A stretch of 13,008 nucleotides of DNA from an uncultured Myxococcales bacterium (lineage in GTDB: Bacteria; Myxococcota_A; UBA9042; DTJE01). Position 1 is the first letter of the stretch, and each line of letters starts with the position of its first letter. The stretch is from positions 1-13,008 of the forward strand of contig CALJUR010000073.1 in assembly GCA_937975765.1 (NCBI GenBank), written 5' to 3'. Both the position numbers and the translations under genes were made by a program. Of this stretch, positions 1 through 6,650 are shown piece by piece. The notes beneath the pieces were generated by a model that was given only the letters and a program-made list of their open reading frames with translations, was not told the DNA's origin and searched no databases.

Positions 1-503
1 TCGGTCGTGCCGTCGAGGCCGGCGGTCGCCCGGATCTCGCGCAGCGGGGTCAGGTCGTCGGGCTCGGGCATGCCCTGTGCGAAGTCGCCGGTCAGCGTCA
101 GCTTCACGACGCCCCGCCGCGTCTGCGACTGCGCGTCGCGCCCGGCCTCGGAGTTCCACGAGAGCAGGTGGTCCCAGGCACGGAACCACTCCTGATGCGC
201 CATCAACGCCTGCCAGCACGCCGCCTCGGTCGCGTCCGCAGCGGCGGCGAGCGCCTCGTCGGTCTGGGCCTCGAACTCTCCGACGATGACCAGCGTCTGG
301 TTGCGGACCCACCGGCCGCCGCCGAGCGACGCGGTTTCGACCCGCGCCGGGGTCGTCACGACCACCAGCGCCGGCAGCTCCTTCGCATCGAGGGGCGTGG
401 TCCGGCTGTCGAACACGTGGAAGGCCGGGTCCGGGTGGGCCTCGGTCACGCCGATCGTCCGCAGGCGCTCGCAGGTGAGTTGGCGAAAGCGCGTCGCGGT
501 CAC
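1..503 (-). CDS. Probable phage tail terminator / minor tail protein (3' end outside window)
   Basis: An open minus-strand frame of about 167 codons runs off the left edge, so the C-terminus is missing. The GTG start at 503 overlaps the TGA of the head-tail joiner upstream in a 4-base GTGA overlap, and a GGAGGTGA ribosome site sits 4 bases before it, which fixes the start and suggests translational coupling. The translation begins MTATRFRQLTCERLRTIG, has a strand-rich middle (ELPALVVVTTPARVE, QTLVIVGEFEA), a helical stretch, then RRGVVKLTLTGDF. This alternation of one N-terminal helix with strands and the place just after an FII-like joiner match lambda gpU-type or Mu-like tail terminator proteins, which cap the tail tube at the neck. 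The role rests mainly on gene order and size; I recognise no diagnostic motif. It could instead be a gpZ-like minor tail protein. Confidence 0.6.
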   Translation of the reverse strand, partial: MTATRFRQLTCERLRTIGVTEAHPDPAFHVFDSRTTPLDAKELPALVVVTTPARVETASLGGGRWVRNQTLVIVGEFEAQTDEALAAAADATEAACWQALMAHQEWFRAWDHLLSWNSEAGRDAQSQTRRGVVKLTLTGDFAQGMPEPDDLTPLREIRATAGLDGTT

Positions 504-835
504 GGCGTCACCTCCAGCAGCCAGCACGACACGCACCCCTGGGCCCCGTCCTCGACCGCCACCACCTCGAAGTCCCGTTCGGTCGCCACGTCGTGGACGC
601 GGTCCCCATGCCGAGGTCGGCCGAGCGCCCCGAGGCGCGCGACCTTCACGTCGAGGCGCGGCTGCACGCCCTCGGTCGGGACGTCGGACGGGGCCACGGG
701 CGCGATGCGAGCGTCCAGGTCCAGGATCCCCCGGAAGGCGACGGACTGCTCCCCGCGCGTCAGCGTCATCAGGCCGCCGAACGTCGCCTCGACGTCGTCC
801 GTCAGCCGATCCGCGATGTCCGCCCAGGCGGCCAT
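500..835 (-). CDS. Head-tail joining protein (lambda FII-like)
   Basis: This 111-residue protein is probably the neck protein that docks the tail on the filled head. It starts at ATG 835 (MAAWADIADRL) after a GGGGGTG ribosome site and 19 bases after the decoration gene. The pattern is that of lambda FII-type attachment proteins: a short N-terminal helix that begins with A.IADRL, then TFGGLMTLTRG, the strand AFRGILDLDARI, the segment VQPRLDVKVARLGALGRPRHGDRV, and a final hairpin with DFEVVAVEDGAQGCVSCWLLEV. The middle LDVKVARL...P..GDRV pattern is common in these proteins. Its position after the decoration protein and before a terminator-like gene matches lambda order. The last codons overlap the next start (GTGA), so the two genes are likely coupled. 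Family assignment is by pattern and synteny, not by alignment. Confidence 0.65.
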   Translation of the reverse strand: MAAWADIADRLTDDVEATFGGLMTLTRGEQSVAFRGILDLDARIAPVAPSDVPTEGVQPRLDVKVARLGALGRPRHGDRVHDVATERDFEVVAVEDGAQGCVSCWLLEVTP

Positions 836-854
836 GCCGTCACCCCCTGCGGGA

Positions 855-1754
855 TCAGGAGCCGAAGTTCGCGACGAGCACGGTGAAGCTCGACCCGGCG
901 GTCGTCGCCGCCAGCGTCGTCACCGTCACGGAGCCGTCCGGGTTCACCACGACGTTCGCGAGGCCCACGTCTGCGCCGGCCGGCATCCAGGAGATGGCCG
1001 CCCAGCCCACGTGCGTCGGGTCCGCCGCGGACGAGCCGGTCGTCTCCCCCATCGCAACCGCCACCGCCACCGACGCGGGCTCCCCGCCGCCGCCCCCGCC
1101 CGACAGGCGCGGGTCGCTGTCGGTGACGTACTTGTTCGTGGACGACGGCGTGCCGTTCGTGCCGGCGAGCGCCCCCTTCTCGTCCGAGGAGGGCAGGTTC
1201 CCGTGCGCGTAGGTCGACTCGTGCGAGCCCACCGCGGCGGCCGCCGCGCCGGCGTTCTCCTTCCCCGCGATGGCGGACTGCATGCCCGAGAGGTCGCCCG
1301 GGAGGTTCGTGACCTCGGACTGCGCGTGCGTGTGCCCGCCCGTCTTCACGTGCAGGTGGTCCGCGACCAGGTCCACGGTCGTGCCGTCCGGCTCGTACCC
1401 GTCGCCGCTGTCGAAGGCGCCCGTCGCGGGGACCAGCACCAGGTCCACCGTGGCCGCCTCCTGCGCCGCGTCCGTCACCGCCACGGCCCCGGCGGGCGCG
1501 TCGCCCTGCGGGACGTTCGTGAAGACGTGAGCCGTGTCGTCGTGGAACAGCGGGTCGCCCGCGTCGATCGCGACCGCCGCCTTGAGCGCGTCCAGCACAC
1601 GGCCGCGCCTCGCGAGCCCGACCGGGTCGCCCTCACTGGCCGCGTCCAGCGCGAAGCCCGAGAGCATGCCGATCCGCACGAACTGCCCCGCCGACACGCC
1701 CCCGGCCGGTGCCGGGATCGTGATCACGTCGTCGTCCTGGAAGCGATGGTTCAT
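855..1754 (-). CDS. DUF2190-type capsid decoration protein fused to a fibre-like C-terminal region
   Basis: 299 residues, started at ATG 1754 with a GAGGAGGG ribosome site 6 bases upstream and only 32 bases after the capsid gene. Residues 1-112 look like a DUF2190 protein (DDDVITIPAPAGGVSAGQFVRIG, then GDPVGLARRGRV and a run of short strands to VDLVLVPATG). In related phages such proteins trimerise on the capsid surface. Residues 135-217 are different: HTHAQSEVTNLPGDLSGMQ, AIAGKENAGAAAAAVG, then NKYVTDSDPRLS. These are the HTH...LP/GL and YVTD.DPRL patterns usual in tail fibre and fibre-shaft proteins. A run of six glycines (219-224) leads to a small C-terminal strand-rich domain (about 225-299) that I do not recognise. 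The ordinary family is near 110-130 residues, so this copy carries about 180 extra residues. The decoration role is well supported; surface display of the extension is inference. Confidence 0.8.
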   Translation of the reverse strand: MNHRFQDDDVITIPAPAGGVSAGQFVRIGMLSGFALDAASEGDPVGLARRGRVLDALKAAVAIDAGDPLFHDDTAHVFTNVPQGDAPAGAVAVTDAAQEAATVDLVLVPATGAFDSGDGYEPDGTTVDLVADHLHVKTGGHTHAQSEVTNLPGDLSGMQSAIAGKENAGAAAAAVGSHESTYAHGNLPSSDEKGALAGTNGTPSSTNKYVTDSDPRLSGGGGGGEPASVAVAVAMGETTGSSAADPTHVGWAAISWMPAGADVGLANVVVNPDGSVTVTTLAATTAGSSFTVLVANFGS

Positions 1755-1786
1755 CTCGGTCCCTCCTCGTCAGGTCCGGGCCTGGA

Positions 1787-3235
1787 TCACGCCTCGCCCT
1801 TGTTCCGGTAGACCCCGCGGTAGTCCACGGGGTACACGCCGAAGTCGTAGTTGATGACGACCTTCAGGCCCTCGGAGTCGAAGTCCCACTCGGTGCGGTA
1901 GCGCGGCTCCGGGGCCGAGCGCAGCGTCGCGAACACGAAGCAGGGGTACGCCTTGCAGGCCAGGTACCAGAGCTTCGCGGACGTCTGGTCCAGCCGCCCC
2001 TGGCTCACGAGGCCGAGGCCGCCGATGATCTGCGGGACGACCTCCCCGACCGCGACCGGGCTGATCTTCCCGGTGATCTGCGCGCCCTTGGCCCACAGGA
2101 TCTTCGGGACGATGAGGATGTCGGGGGTGAGGTTCAGGACGCTGCCCGACAGGTCCGTCTGCGCGGCCATCAGCGTGACGCCCGCCGCGATCTGCTCGAC
2201 GGACGGGACGCCCCCGGCCGAGGCCGTGACGTTCTTGTGGTCGCCGTGGAAGACGGTCTTGCCGTCCGCCAGCTTGCCCGCCTGGAACGTGGTCCAGAAC
2301 TCGTCGAGCTCCGCGCGCCGGATGATCTTCCCGGCCTCGATCGGCAGCCGGCCGAACGCCCCCAGGTCGTCGTTGATCAGCGCGGTGCGGGTGACGCGCC
2401 AGCCCCGGCCCCACGGCCAGACCCGGTACGTCTCCTTCGCCTCGGTGAACGTCCCGATCTCGGGGTTGCCGCCCACGGGCATCTTCTCGAGCCCGCCGAG
2501 CGCGGCGAACTGGAGGTCCGCCACCGGCCGGAAGTCCCGCACCTGCTCGAACCGCACCAGGTCCCCGAAGTCGCGCGCCTCGGCCTGGTAGCCCCGGGCC
2601 AGGTTGCGCTGGCCGGACTCCACCAGGAGGTTCGGGAGGTCGGACGGCGCGGCGGCGCCGGGCAGCGCGCGGCCGCCGAAGGCCGCGTGGATCAGCGTCT
2701 CCTCGTCGAGGTCCTCGGACGGCACCGAGCACGCCTCGCGCAGGTAGATGCGGGCCGTGTCCAGCAGCGTCCGCGCCGCGAACCGGCGCGCGGGCTCCTT
2801 GGCCGGCGCGAACCCGCCCGCCCGGGCGGACACGCCCTCGATCACCGCCTCGCGCAGCGTGTCGCCCTCGTCGCGGGTCACGCGCACGCGCTGCGTCACG
2901 TCCGTGTGGGTCCGGTCGCCCTCCGCGGCCTTCGCCGTGATCAGCGCGGCCCGCACCGCGTGGATGTCCGCGCCCGAGCGCACGTGCTGGTCCGCCACCT
3001 CGTCGGGCAGGCGAAGGGCCCGGCACGCGGCCCGGATCTGGTCGATCCGGTCGCGCTCGGCCTTCGCACCCTCCAGGCGCAGCGAGGTGGCGTCCATGGC
3101 GCGCGCACCGTCCGGCACGCCCGTCGACGTGGTCGCGCCCTGTGCGGGCAGGCCGGTCGAGGTCGTCGCGGCCGGGGTCTCCGTGGCCGGGGCCGTCCGG
3201 GTGGGATCGGTCGTCGGGGCGGCTGCGGTGCTCAT
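1787..3235 (-). CDS. Possible nested capsid protein from an internal in-frame start
   Basis: Inside the fusion gene an ATG at 3233-3235, in the same frame, would start a 482-residue product MSTAAAPTTDPTRTAP... lying exactly at the junction after the protease domain. It is preceded by GGAGG with 5 bases between (plus-strand positions 3241-3245), a better placed site than those of several neighbouring genes. This product would lack the protease and hold the linker, the helical scaffold-like part and the capsid domain. Nested in-frame starts are known in lambda, where Nu3 begins within the protease gene C. That this start is used is inference from sequence only. Confidence 0.5.
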   Translation of the reverse strand: MSTAAAPTTDPTRTAPATETPAATTSTGLPAQGATTSTGVPDGARAMDATSLRLEGAKAERDRIDQIRAACRALRLPDEVADQHVRSGADIHAVRAALITAKAAEGDRTHTDVTQRVRVTRDEGDTLREAVIEGVSARAGGFAPAKEPARRFAARTLLDTARIYLREACSVPSEDLDEETLIHAAFGGRALPGAAAPSDLPNLLVESGQRNLARGYQAEARDFGDLVRFEQVRDFRPVADLQFAALGGLEKMPVGGNPEIGTFTEAKETYRVWPWGRGWRVTRTALINDDLGAFGRLPIEAGKIIRRAELDEFWTTFQAGKLADGKTVFHGDHKNVTASAGGVPSVEQIAAGVTLMAAQTDLSGSVLNLTPDILIVPKILWAKGAQITGKISPVAVGEVVPQIIGGLGLVSQGRLDQTSAKLWYLACKAYPCFVFATLRSAPEPRYRTEWDFDSEGLKVVINYDFGVYPVDYRGVYRNKGEA

Positions 3236-3826
3236 CGAAACCTCCAGGTTGCGGGTGGCCGCTCCGGCGTCTTCCTGGATCGGGGCGGCGGAAAGCTCCG
3301 TGACGGTCCAGCGGTCCACGTGCAGGATCGGAAGCCCGTCCTTCGGGACCTCGATTCGCACAACGTCTCGCGTGTACCCGGGGGAGATGCCGCGCACGAA
3401 GCCGTGCGCGACCTTGAACGCGGCCTGCTGGTCGTCCGGGGTGTCTGCGACCGGACGGTCCGGGAACGGGATGAGGCGGATGCGCGCCGCGCCCGGCGCC
3501 GACGGCGTCAGCGTCACCGACCCGGGCACCGCGTTCCCGATGATGTCCTCGGGCTCGATCGCGAGCGTCCCGAGCGCCCGGGCCATCCACGGGTGGTTCC
3601 AGCAGAACGGCCCCCCCGCGTTGATGCGCGAGAGGTCGCAGCCCTCGGGGTGGAGGCGCTCGATGAACGCCTGGCCGAGGTCATCGCGCAGGACCGCGTC
3701 CGGATCCGTGAACCAGACCACGTCGATTTCGCCCGACGACGCGTCGAAGGTGACGGGGGTGACGGAGGCGGCACGGACACCCGCGTTGGGGAACTTCAGC
3801 GTGATGGGATCGCGGGTTGCGGCCAT
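1787..3826 (-). CDS. Prohead protease / Mu gpT-like major capsid protein fusion
   Basis: One frame encodes about 679 residues from ATG 3826; AGGAGG lies 8 bases upstream, whereas the GTG at 3832 is too close to it to be used. Residues about 1-190 are a phage prohead protease: PFCWNHPWMARALGTL supplies the likely catalytic His78, HGFVRGISPGYTRDV the likely Ser148, and VTELSAAPIQEDAG is the usual closing strand. Residues about 198-300 are a Thr/Ala/Pro-rich linker followed by a charged helical part (LEGAKAERDRIDQI), scaffold-like in character. From about 360 on the protein resembles Mu gpT-like major capsid proteins: VTRTALINDDLGAFGRL, ILIVPKILWAKGAQ, FATLRSAPEPRYRTEWDF, with a final basic loop. 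Fusions of protease and capsid occur in some phages. The fusion must be cut, or the capsid made separately; an internal start at 3235 offers the second route. The gene opens the second half of the head operon after the antisense kinase. Confidence 0.88.
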   Translation of the reverse strand: MAATRDPITLKFPNAGVRAASVTPVTFDASSGEIDVVWFTDPDAVLRDDLGQAFIERLHPEGCDLSRINAGGPFCWNHPWMARALGTLAIEPEDIIGNAVPGSVTLTPSAPGAARIRLIPFPDRPVADTPDDQQAAFKVAHGFVRGISPGYTRDVVRIEVPKDGLPILHVDRWTVTELSAAPIQEDAGAATRNLEVSMSTAAAPTTDPTRTAPATETPAATTSTGLPAQGATTSTGVPDGARAMDATSLRLEGAKAERDRIDQIRAACRALRLPDEVADQHVRSGADIHAVRAALITAKAAEGDRTHTDVTQRVRVTRDEGDTLREAVIEGVSARAGGFAPAKEPARRFAARTLLDTARIYLREACSVPSEDLDEETLIHAAFGGRALPGAAAPSDLPNLLVESGQRNLARGYQAEARDFGDLVRFEQVRDFRPVADLQFAALGGLEKMPVGGNPEIGTFTEAKETYRVWPWGRGWRVTRTALINDDLGAFGRLPIEAGKIIRRAELDEFWTTFQAGKLADGKTVFHGDHKNVTASAGGVPSVEQIAAGVTLMAAQTDLSGSVLNLTPDILIVPKILWAKGAQITGKISPVAVGEVVPQIIGGLGLVSQGRLDQTSAKLWYLACKAYPCFVFATLRSAPEPRYRTEWDFDSEGLKVVINYDFGVYPVDYRGVYRNKGEA
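3241..3245 (-). promoter_or_regulatory. Internal ribosome binding site in the protease-capsid gene
   Basis: Minus strand reads GGAGG, TTTCG, ATG: a full anti-16S match with ideal 5-base spacing to an in-frame ATG at the protease/capsid junction. The codons spelled are LEVSM, not conserved protease residues, so the site is not forced by protein sequence. Confidence 0.55.
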
Positions 3827-3870
3827 GCGCACGGCCTCCTGCTGGGGTCAGGATGGCCGGGGCAAAGTGC

Positions 3871-3887
3871 ATGTTCAATGCGTCTAC
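3871..3887. repeat. 17-bp direct repeat, copy A
   Basis: Plus strand ATGTTCAATGCGTCTAC; minus strand GTAGACGCATTGAACAT. An exact second copy is at 6739-6755 in the same orientation. Copy A is non-coding and ends 44 bases before the capsid fusion start on the minus strand. It is AT-rich for this DNA. The identity stops abruptly on both sides, so it is a short element rather than part of a longer duplication. Confidence 0.8.
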
Positions 3888-3939
3888 ATTTCAGGACGAA
3901 CCCGTCGTTTCTGGGCCGTCTTTTTCGCCCGCGCTGGCG

Positions 3940-3967
3940 TTGACGCTGCCGCCCCGGCGACTAGACT
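3940..3967 (+). promoter_or_regulatory. Sigma70-type promoter of the kinase gene
   Basis: TTGACG at 3940-3945 (5 of 6 to the -35 consensus) is followed after 16 bases by TAGACT at 3962-3967 (4 of 6 to the -10 consensus, with the key TA...T kept). Transcription would begin near 3974, leaving a leader of about 70 bases before the ATG at 4047. It points only to the kinase, which supports expression apart from the minus-strand late operon. The host's sigma consensus is unknown. Confidence 0.55.
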
Positions 3968-4046
3968 TCAACGATGGCGTCTTGGATGTTCATAGCGAAG
4001 CCCGCTTTTGAGTCTCCAGGCGCGCTCACCACCCGAGGGGGCCACC

Positions 4047-4922
4047 ATGGGATGGATCAGGATCCAGGGAGGCGATTTCCACGAACGGCAGTTCACGCTC
4101 CCTTCCCAGGTCGTCGGCGAAACCGGTAGGGTCTTTGCGCTCCAGCAGGTTGCCTGGAGCGGCGGCAACGGGATCGTACTTCGGGCCAACCGGCTGACTC
4201 AGGCGGGTAGCATTGACAGGGTCTGCGCCATCAAGTTCCTGCGACGTCTTGATGGGACTCGAATGGATCGCTTCAAGAATGAAATTCGCGTGATGCGTGA
4301 GTTGGACTGCCAGTACGTTGCACCCTTCTACGACTGTGGAACCGTTGCGCTTGCCAGTGGTCCAGAGGTTCCCTGGCTCGCGACTGAACTGGGTGGCGAG
4401 AACCTGCGGATGCACGTCCACAAGGTTGGGGTGTTACCAAGGAAGAGGCTGGTTGAAGTGGCGCGACAGCTCTGTCAGGCTGCGGCACACGTCCACGCAA
4501 AGGGCTTCATCCACCGCGATATCAAACCGGCCAATTTCGTTTGGCAATACGGAAGCCAGGACGAAATCCAGATGATTGACTTTGGCATCGCCAAGAAGGT
4601 TGGCGAGGACGTGTCCGCGCGACCGCTCGACCAGCTCACTCAAACGCTGGAATTCGTGGGGCCAGTCTTTTTCTCCTCACCGGAACTCATCGCCTACGCA
4701 GACGACAAGACGCACCCAGTGGATCATCGTTCGGACCTCTTTCAGTTGGGAAAGGTCATTTGGTACCTCGCTTGCGGTAAGGTGATCGCTGGAATTCCGA
4801 GCCGTGCCTGTTGTCCTTGCGGCGGAAAACTCTGGGAGATCGTGATGAGATTGCTCCCCGACGAACCTGGCGAAAGGTTCCAGACAGCTGAGGAGACGCT
4901 CAAGGCGATTGAGGCGCTGTAG
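4047..4922 (+). CDS. Hanks-type serine/threonine protein kinase, antisense cargo gene
   Basis: A complete 291-residue kinase, the only plus-strand gene. I chose ATG 4047 (MGWIRIQGGD) over the upstream TTG at 4008 because GAGGGGG lies 5 bases before it. All catalytic marks are visible: Gly-rich loop SGGNGIVLRA (38-47), Lys63 in CAIKF, helix-C Glu79, HRDIKPANF with Asp158, Lys160 and Asn163, Asp178 of IDFG, SSPEL in the APE position, and DHRSDLFQLG. The lobe ends with RFQTAEETLKAI. There is no membrane segment, sensor or extra domain, so it is a minimal soluble kinase; a CCPCGG cysteine cluster at 255-260 is unusual. Codon use is plainly less GC-rich than in the flanking phage genes, which points to separate acquisition. 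It has its own promoter, lies opposite to the late operon, and its final 23 bases overlap the portal end. Likely roles are superinfection defence, host control or lysogeny; none is shown. The target is unknown. Confidence 0.93.
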   Translation: MGWIRIQGGDFHERQFTLPSQVVGETGRVFALQQVAWSGGNGIVLRANRLTQAGSIDRVCAIKFLRRLDGTRMDRFKNEIRVMRELDCQYVAPFYDCGTVALASGPEVPWLATELGGENLRMHVHKVGVLPRKRLVEVARQLCQAAAHVHAKGFIHRDIKPANFVWQYGSQDEIQMIDFGIAKKVGEDVSARPLDQLTQTLEFVGPVFFSSPELIAYADDKTHPVDHRSDLFQLGKVIWYLACGKVIAGIPSRACCPCGGKLWEIVMRLLPDEPGERFQTAEETLKAIEAL

Positions 4923-6444
4923 CGGTTTGGGTCGATTGCCCGGTCAGACCCGCCCTGCCTTCCTGCAAGCTTCCGGAGTACGTCGTCCTGCGCGGGTCGC
5001 TGTCGACCACGATCCCCCGATCGTCCAGCCCCACGTTGCTGTCCTTGATGCGGTCGAGGAGTTCCCCGGGCACCTGGCCGCGAGCGGCCTGGCGGTCGGA
5101 GAGCGCGGCAAGCCCGAAGCGGACCTCCAACGCGTCGGCACGGGCCGCCGCCTCGCGGTCGTGCTCCTCGACGGCGGGCAGGGTCCAGCGGACCACGTAG
5201 TCCTTCGCAGGCAGCGCGCCGGACGCGATGGCCGCCTCGGTGAACCACTGCGCGATCGGCTCCAGCAGCATCGGGATCAGCACCTGTTCCTGCCACGGGC
5301 GCACCCAGGCGCGGGCGTCCACGTCCCCGATGCGCGCGGACGAGTAGTTCGCCTCCCGAAGGTCGCCGCTGATCGTGTAGTAGGGCAGCGAAAGCCCGGA
5401 CGCGACCCGGTGCAGCAGCGTCTGGACGTACTCGCGATACCCCTGCGTGGGCGTCGGCGTGTGGAACTTGATGTCGCGGCCGGGCGGCGTGTAGAGGAAC
5501 TGCCCCGGCTGCATGCGTTCGACCACGCGGCCCCGCGCGTCCTTCAACGCGGGGGTGATCCGGTTGTCCGCGTCGTCCTCGCCGGGCTCGTCGTCCAGGC
5601 CGCCGGTCACCACGCCGACCGTGCAGGACTCGGCGCGCTTGCGCGTCAGTTCGTTGTCCTCGTAGCGGTTCATGTCGCGCAGGGAGCGCCCGACCGGCGT
5701 GAGCCACGGGACGCCCCGCGCCATGCCCGGCCGGTCCTCGTCGTACAGGTGGGCGATGTCCCCGTACCCGATCGGGTCCGAGACCCACGCCTCCTGCGCT
5801 GCGTACCAGGCGTCGCCCGGGTGGCTTCGCAGGAGGTGGACGGCGCGGGGGCGGCCGACGGGGTCGAACTCCATCCCCTGCACGATCCTACCGCCGTCGT
5901 CGGTGCGGCCGTCCTTGAAGCGGTCGACCTGGTCCGCCTCGATCACCTGCAACTGCAGCGGGATCGGGAGGGGCTTGCCGTCCCACCCGCGATCGGCGGG
6001 ACGCCGCCAGCGCCGCCGCGTGAACGACTCGCCCCCGTCGAACATCGCGGCGACCGCGATCGTCTGGACGCGGGCGAAGTTGGCGCGGTTGTTCGTGTAG
6101 CAGACACGCGACCACGCCGCGAAGAGCCGGTTCCATGCCTCGTCATCGCAGACGGGCGCGAGGCCTCGGCCGACGATGCGCGAGACGACCGCCATCCGTG
6201 CGCGGCGCGCGGTCGCGTCGTTGCGGACGAGGTCGTAGCTGCGGTCGCGCAGCATCGTGCCGGCCGCGCGCAGTTCCTCGGCGGACGAGGTCGTGCGGGC
6301 GTCCCAGTCGCCGGTGCGCGGGGACTGCCGGGCGAGGTCGTAGGCCCGCCCGCCGAGACGATCGGCCAGGGCGACCAGGGAGCGCGCGGCGGCGCCCTTC
6401 AAGATCGACGCGGCCTCCTCGACGCTGGTCGGGAACGTCAGCAT
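4900..6444 (-). CDS. Phage portal protein (lambda gpB family)
   Basis: 514 residues, started at ATG 6444, 7 bases inside the gpW-like gene, so translation is probably coupled; a separate ribosome site is weak (GAGCCGGA directly before ATG). Portal proteins form the dodecameric ring at one capsid vertex through which DNA is packaged and where the tail attaches. Family signs are an N-terminal helical clip region with NDATARRARMAVVSRIVGRGL, the mid-protein FDGGESFTRR and LQVIEADQVD, IAHLYDEDRPGMARGVPWL, the stem GRDIKFHTPTPTQGYREYV, and LSLPYYTISGDLREANYSSA, which is highly typical of lambda portals. Length is near that of lambda gpB (533). The last 23 bases, encoding a low-complexity Gln/Thr/Ala-rich end, overlap the 3' end of the antisense kinase, so the portal tail may have been altered when the kinase arrived. 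Confidence 0.93.
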   Translation of the reverse strand: MLTFPTSVEEAASILKGAAARSLVALADRLGGRAYDLARQSPRTGDWDARTTSSAEELRAAGTMLRDRSYDLVRNDATARRARMAVVSRIVGRGLAPVCDDEAWNRLFAAWSRVCYTNNRANFARVQTIAVAAMFDGGESFTRRRWRRPADRGWDGKPLPIPLQLQVIEADQVDRFKDGRTDDGGRIVQGMEFDPVGRPRAVHLLRSHPGDAWYAAQEAWVSDPIGYGDIAHLYDEDRPGMARGVPWLTPVGRSLRDMNRYEDNELTRKRAESCTVGVVTGGLDDEPGEDDADNRITPALKDARGRVVERMQPGQFLYTPPGRDIKFHTPTPTQGYREYVQTLLHRVASGLSLPYYTISGDLREANYSSARIGDVDARAWVRPWQEQVLIPMLLEPIAQWFTEAAIASGALPAKDYVVRWTLPAVEEHDREAAARADALEVRFGLAALSDRQAARGQVPGELLDRIKDSNVGLDDRGIVVDSDPRRTTYSGSLQEGRAGLTGQSTQTATAPQSP

Positions 6445-6650
6445 TCCGGCTCGTACCCCACGACGGTGGCCGAGGACCGCTTGCGCCGCTCGATCTGGCG
6501 GGCGAGGCGCGCGGCCCGCTGCTCGAGGGCATCCATGGACTGGTAGGCGACGGTCTTGCCCTTGTGCGTCGCGCTCGCGACGCCGCTGTTGATCAGGCGG
6601 ACGAGGCGCTCGTACTCGGCCTCGAGGGTCGCGAGGTCTTCACCAGCCAT
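6438..6650 (-). CDS. gpW-like head-tail joining protein
   Basis: A 70-residue protein from ATG 6650 (MAGEDLATLEAEYERLVRL), matching lambda gpW in length (68) and place between large terminase and portal. The frame is open further upstream to a TTG at 6746, but that would lie deep in the terminase gene and lacks support. The sequence shows two helices with a short hairpin between (INSGVASATHKGKTVAYQSM), then DALEQRAARLARQIERRKR, as in the gpW fold. gpW plugs the portal after packaging and is needed for tail joining. It overlaps the terminase end by 11 bases and the portal start by 7, so these genes form one unit. Confidence 0.8.
   Translation of the reverse strand: MAGEDLATLEAEYERLVRLINSGVASATHKGKTVAYQSMDALEQRAARLARQIERRKRSSATVVGYEPEC

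Larger units (their letters stand above)
3827..4046. other. Divergent intergenic region between capsid fusion and kinase
   Basis: This 220-bp stretch holds no gene on either strand. It contains the capsid ribosome site (minus, 3835-3840), repeat copy A (3871-3887), a T-rich tract near 3910-3927, the plus-strand kinase promoter (3940-3967) and the kinase leader with its ribosome site (4035-4041). It is the only clear divergent control region of the window. A minus-strand sigma70 promoter for the capsid gene could not be defined with confidence. Confidence 0.7.

Noticed and set aside
168..1811. Long plus-strand open frame opposite the decoration and joiner genes
   Set aside because: Its translation is Arg/Ala/His-rich without motifs, and the minus strand has well-supported genes with ribosome sites; long antisense frames are normal in such GC-rich DNA.
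1770..3590. Second minus-strand frame of 606 codons inside the capsid gene
   Set aside because: It is a shifted shadow of the protease-capsid gene, rich in Arg/Gly/Pro and without a ribosome site or family signs.
3820..3890. Minus-strand sigma70 promoter for the capsid fusion at the repeat
   Set aside because: TTGAAC inside the repeat resembles a -35 box, but no acceptable -10 hexamer lies at 16-18 bases, so I did not call it.
4008..4046. Kinase start at the upstream TTG
   Set aside because: The ATG at 4047 has a good ribosome site 5 bases ahead and begins a normal kinase N-terminus; the TTG has none.
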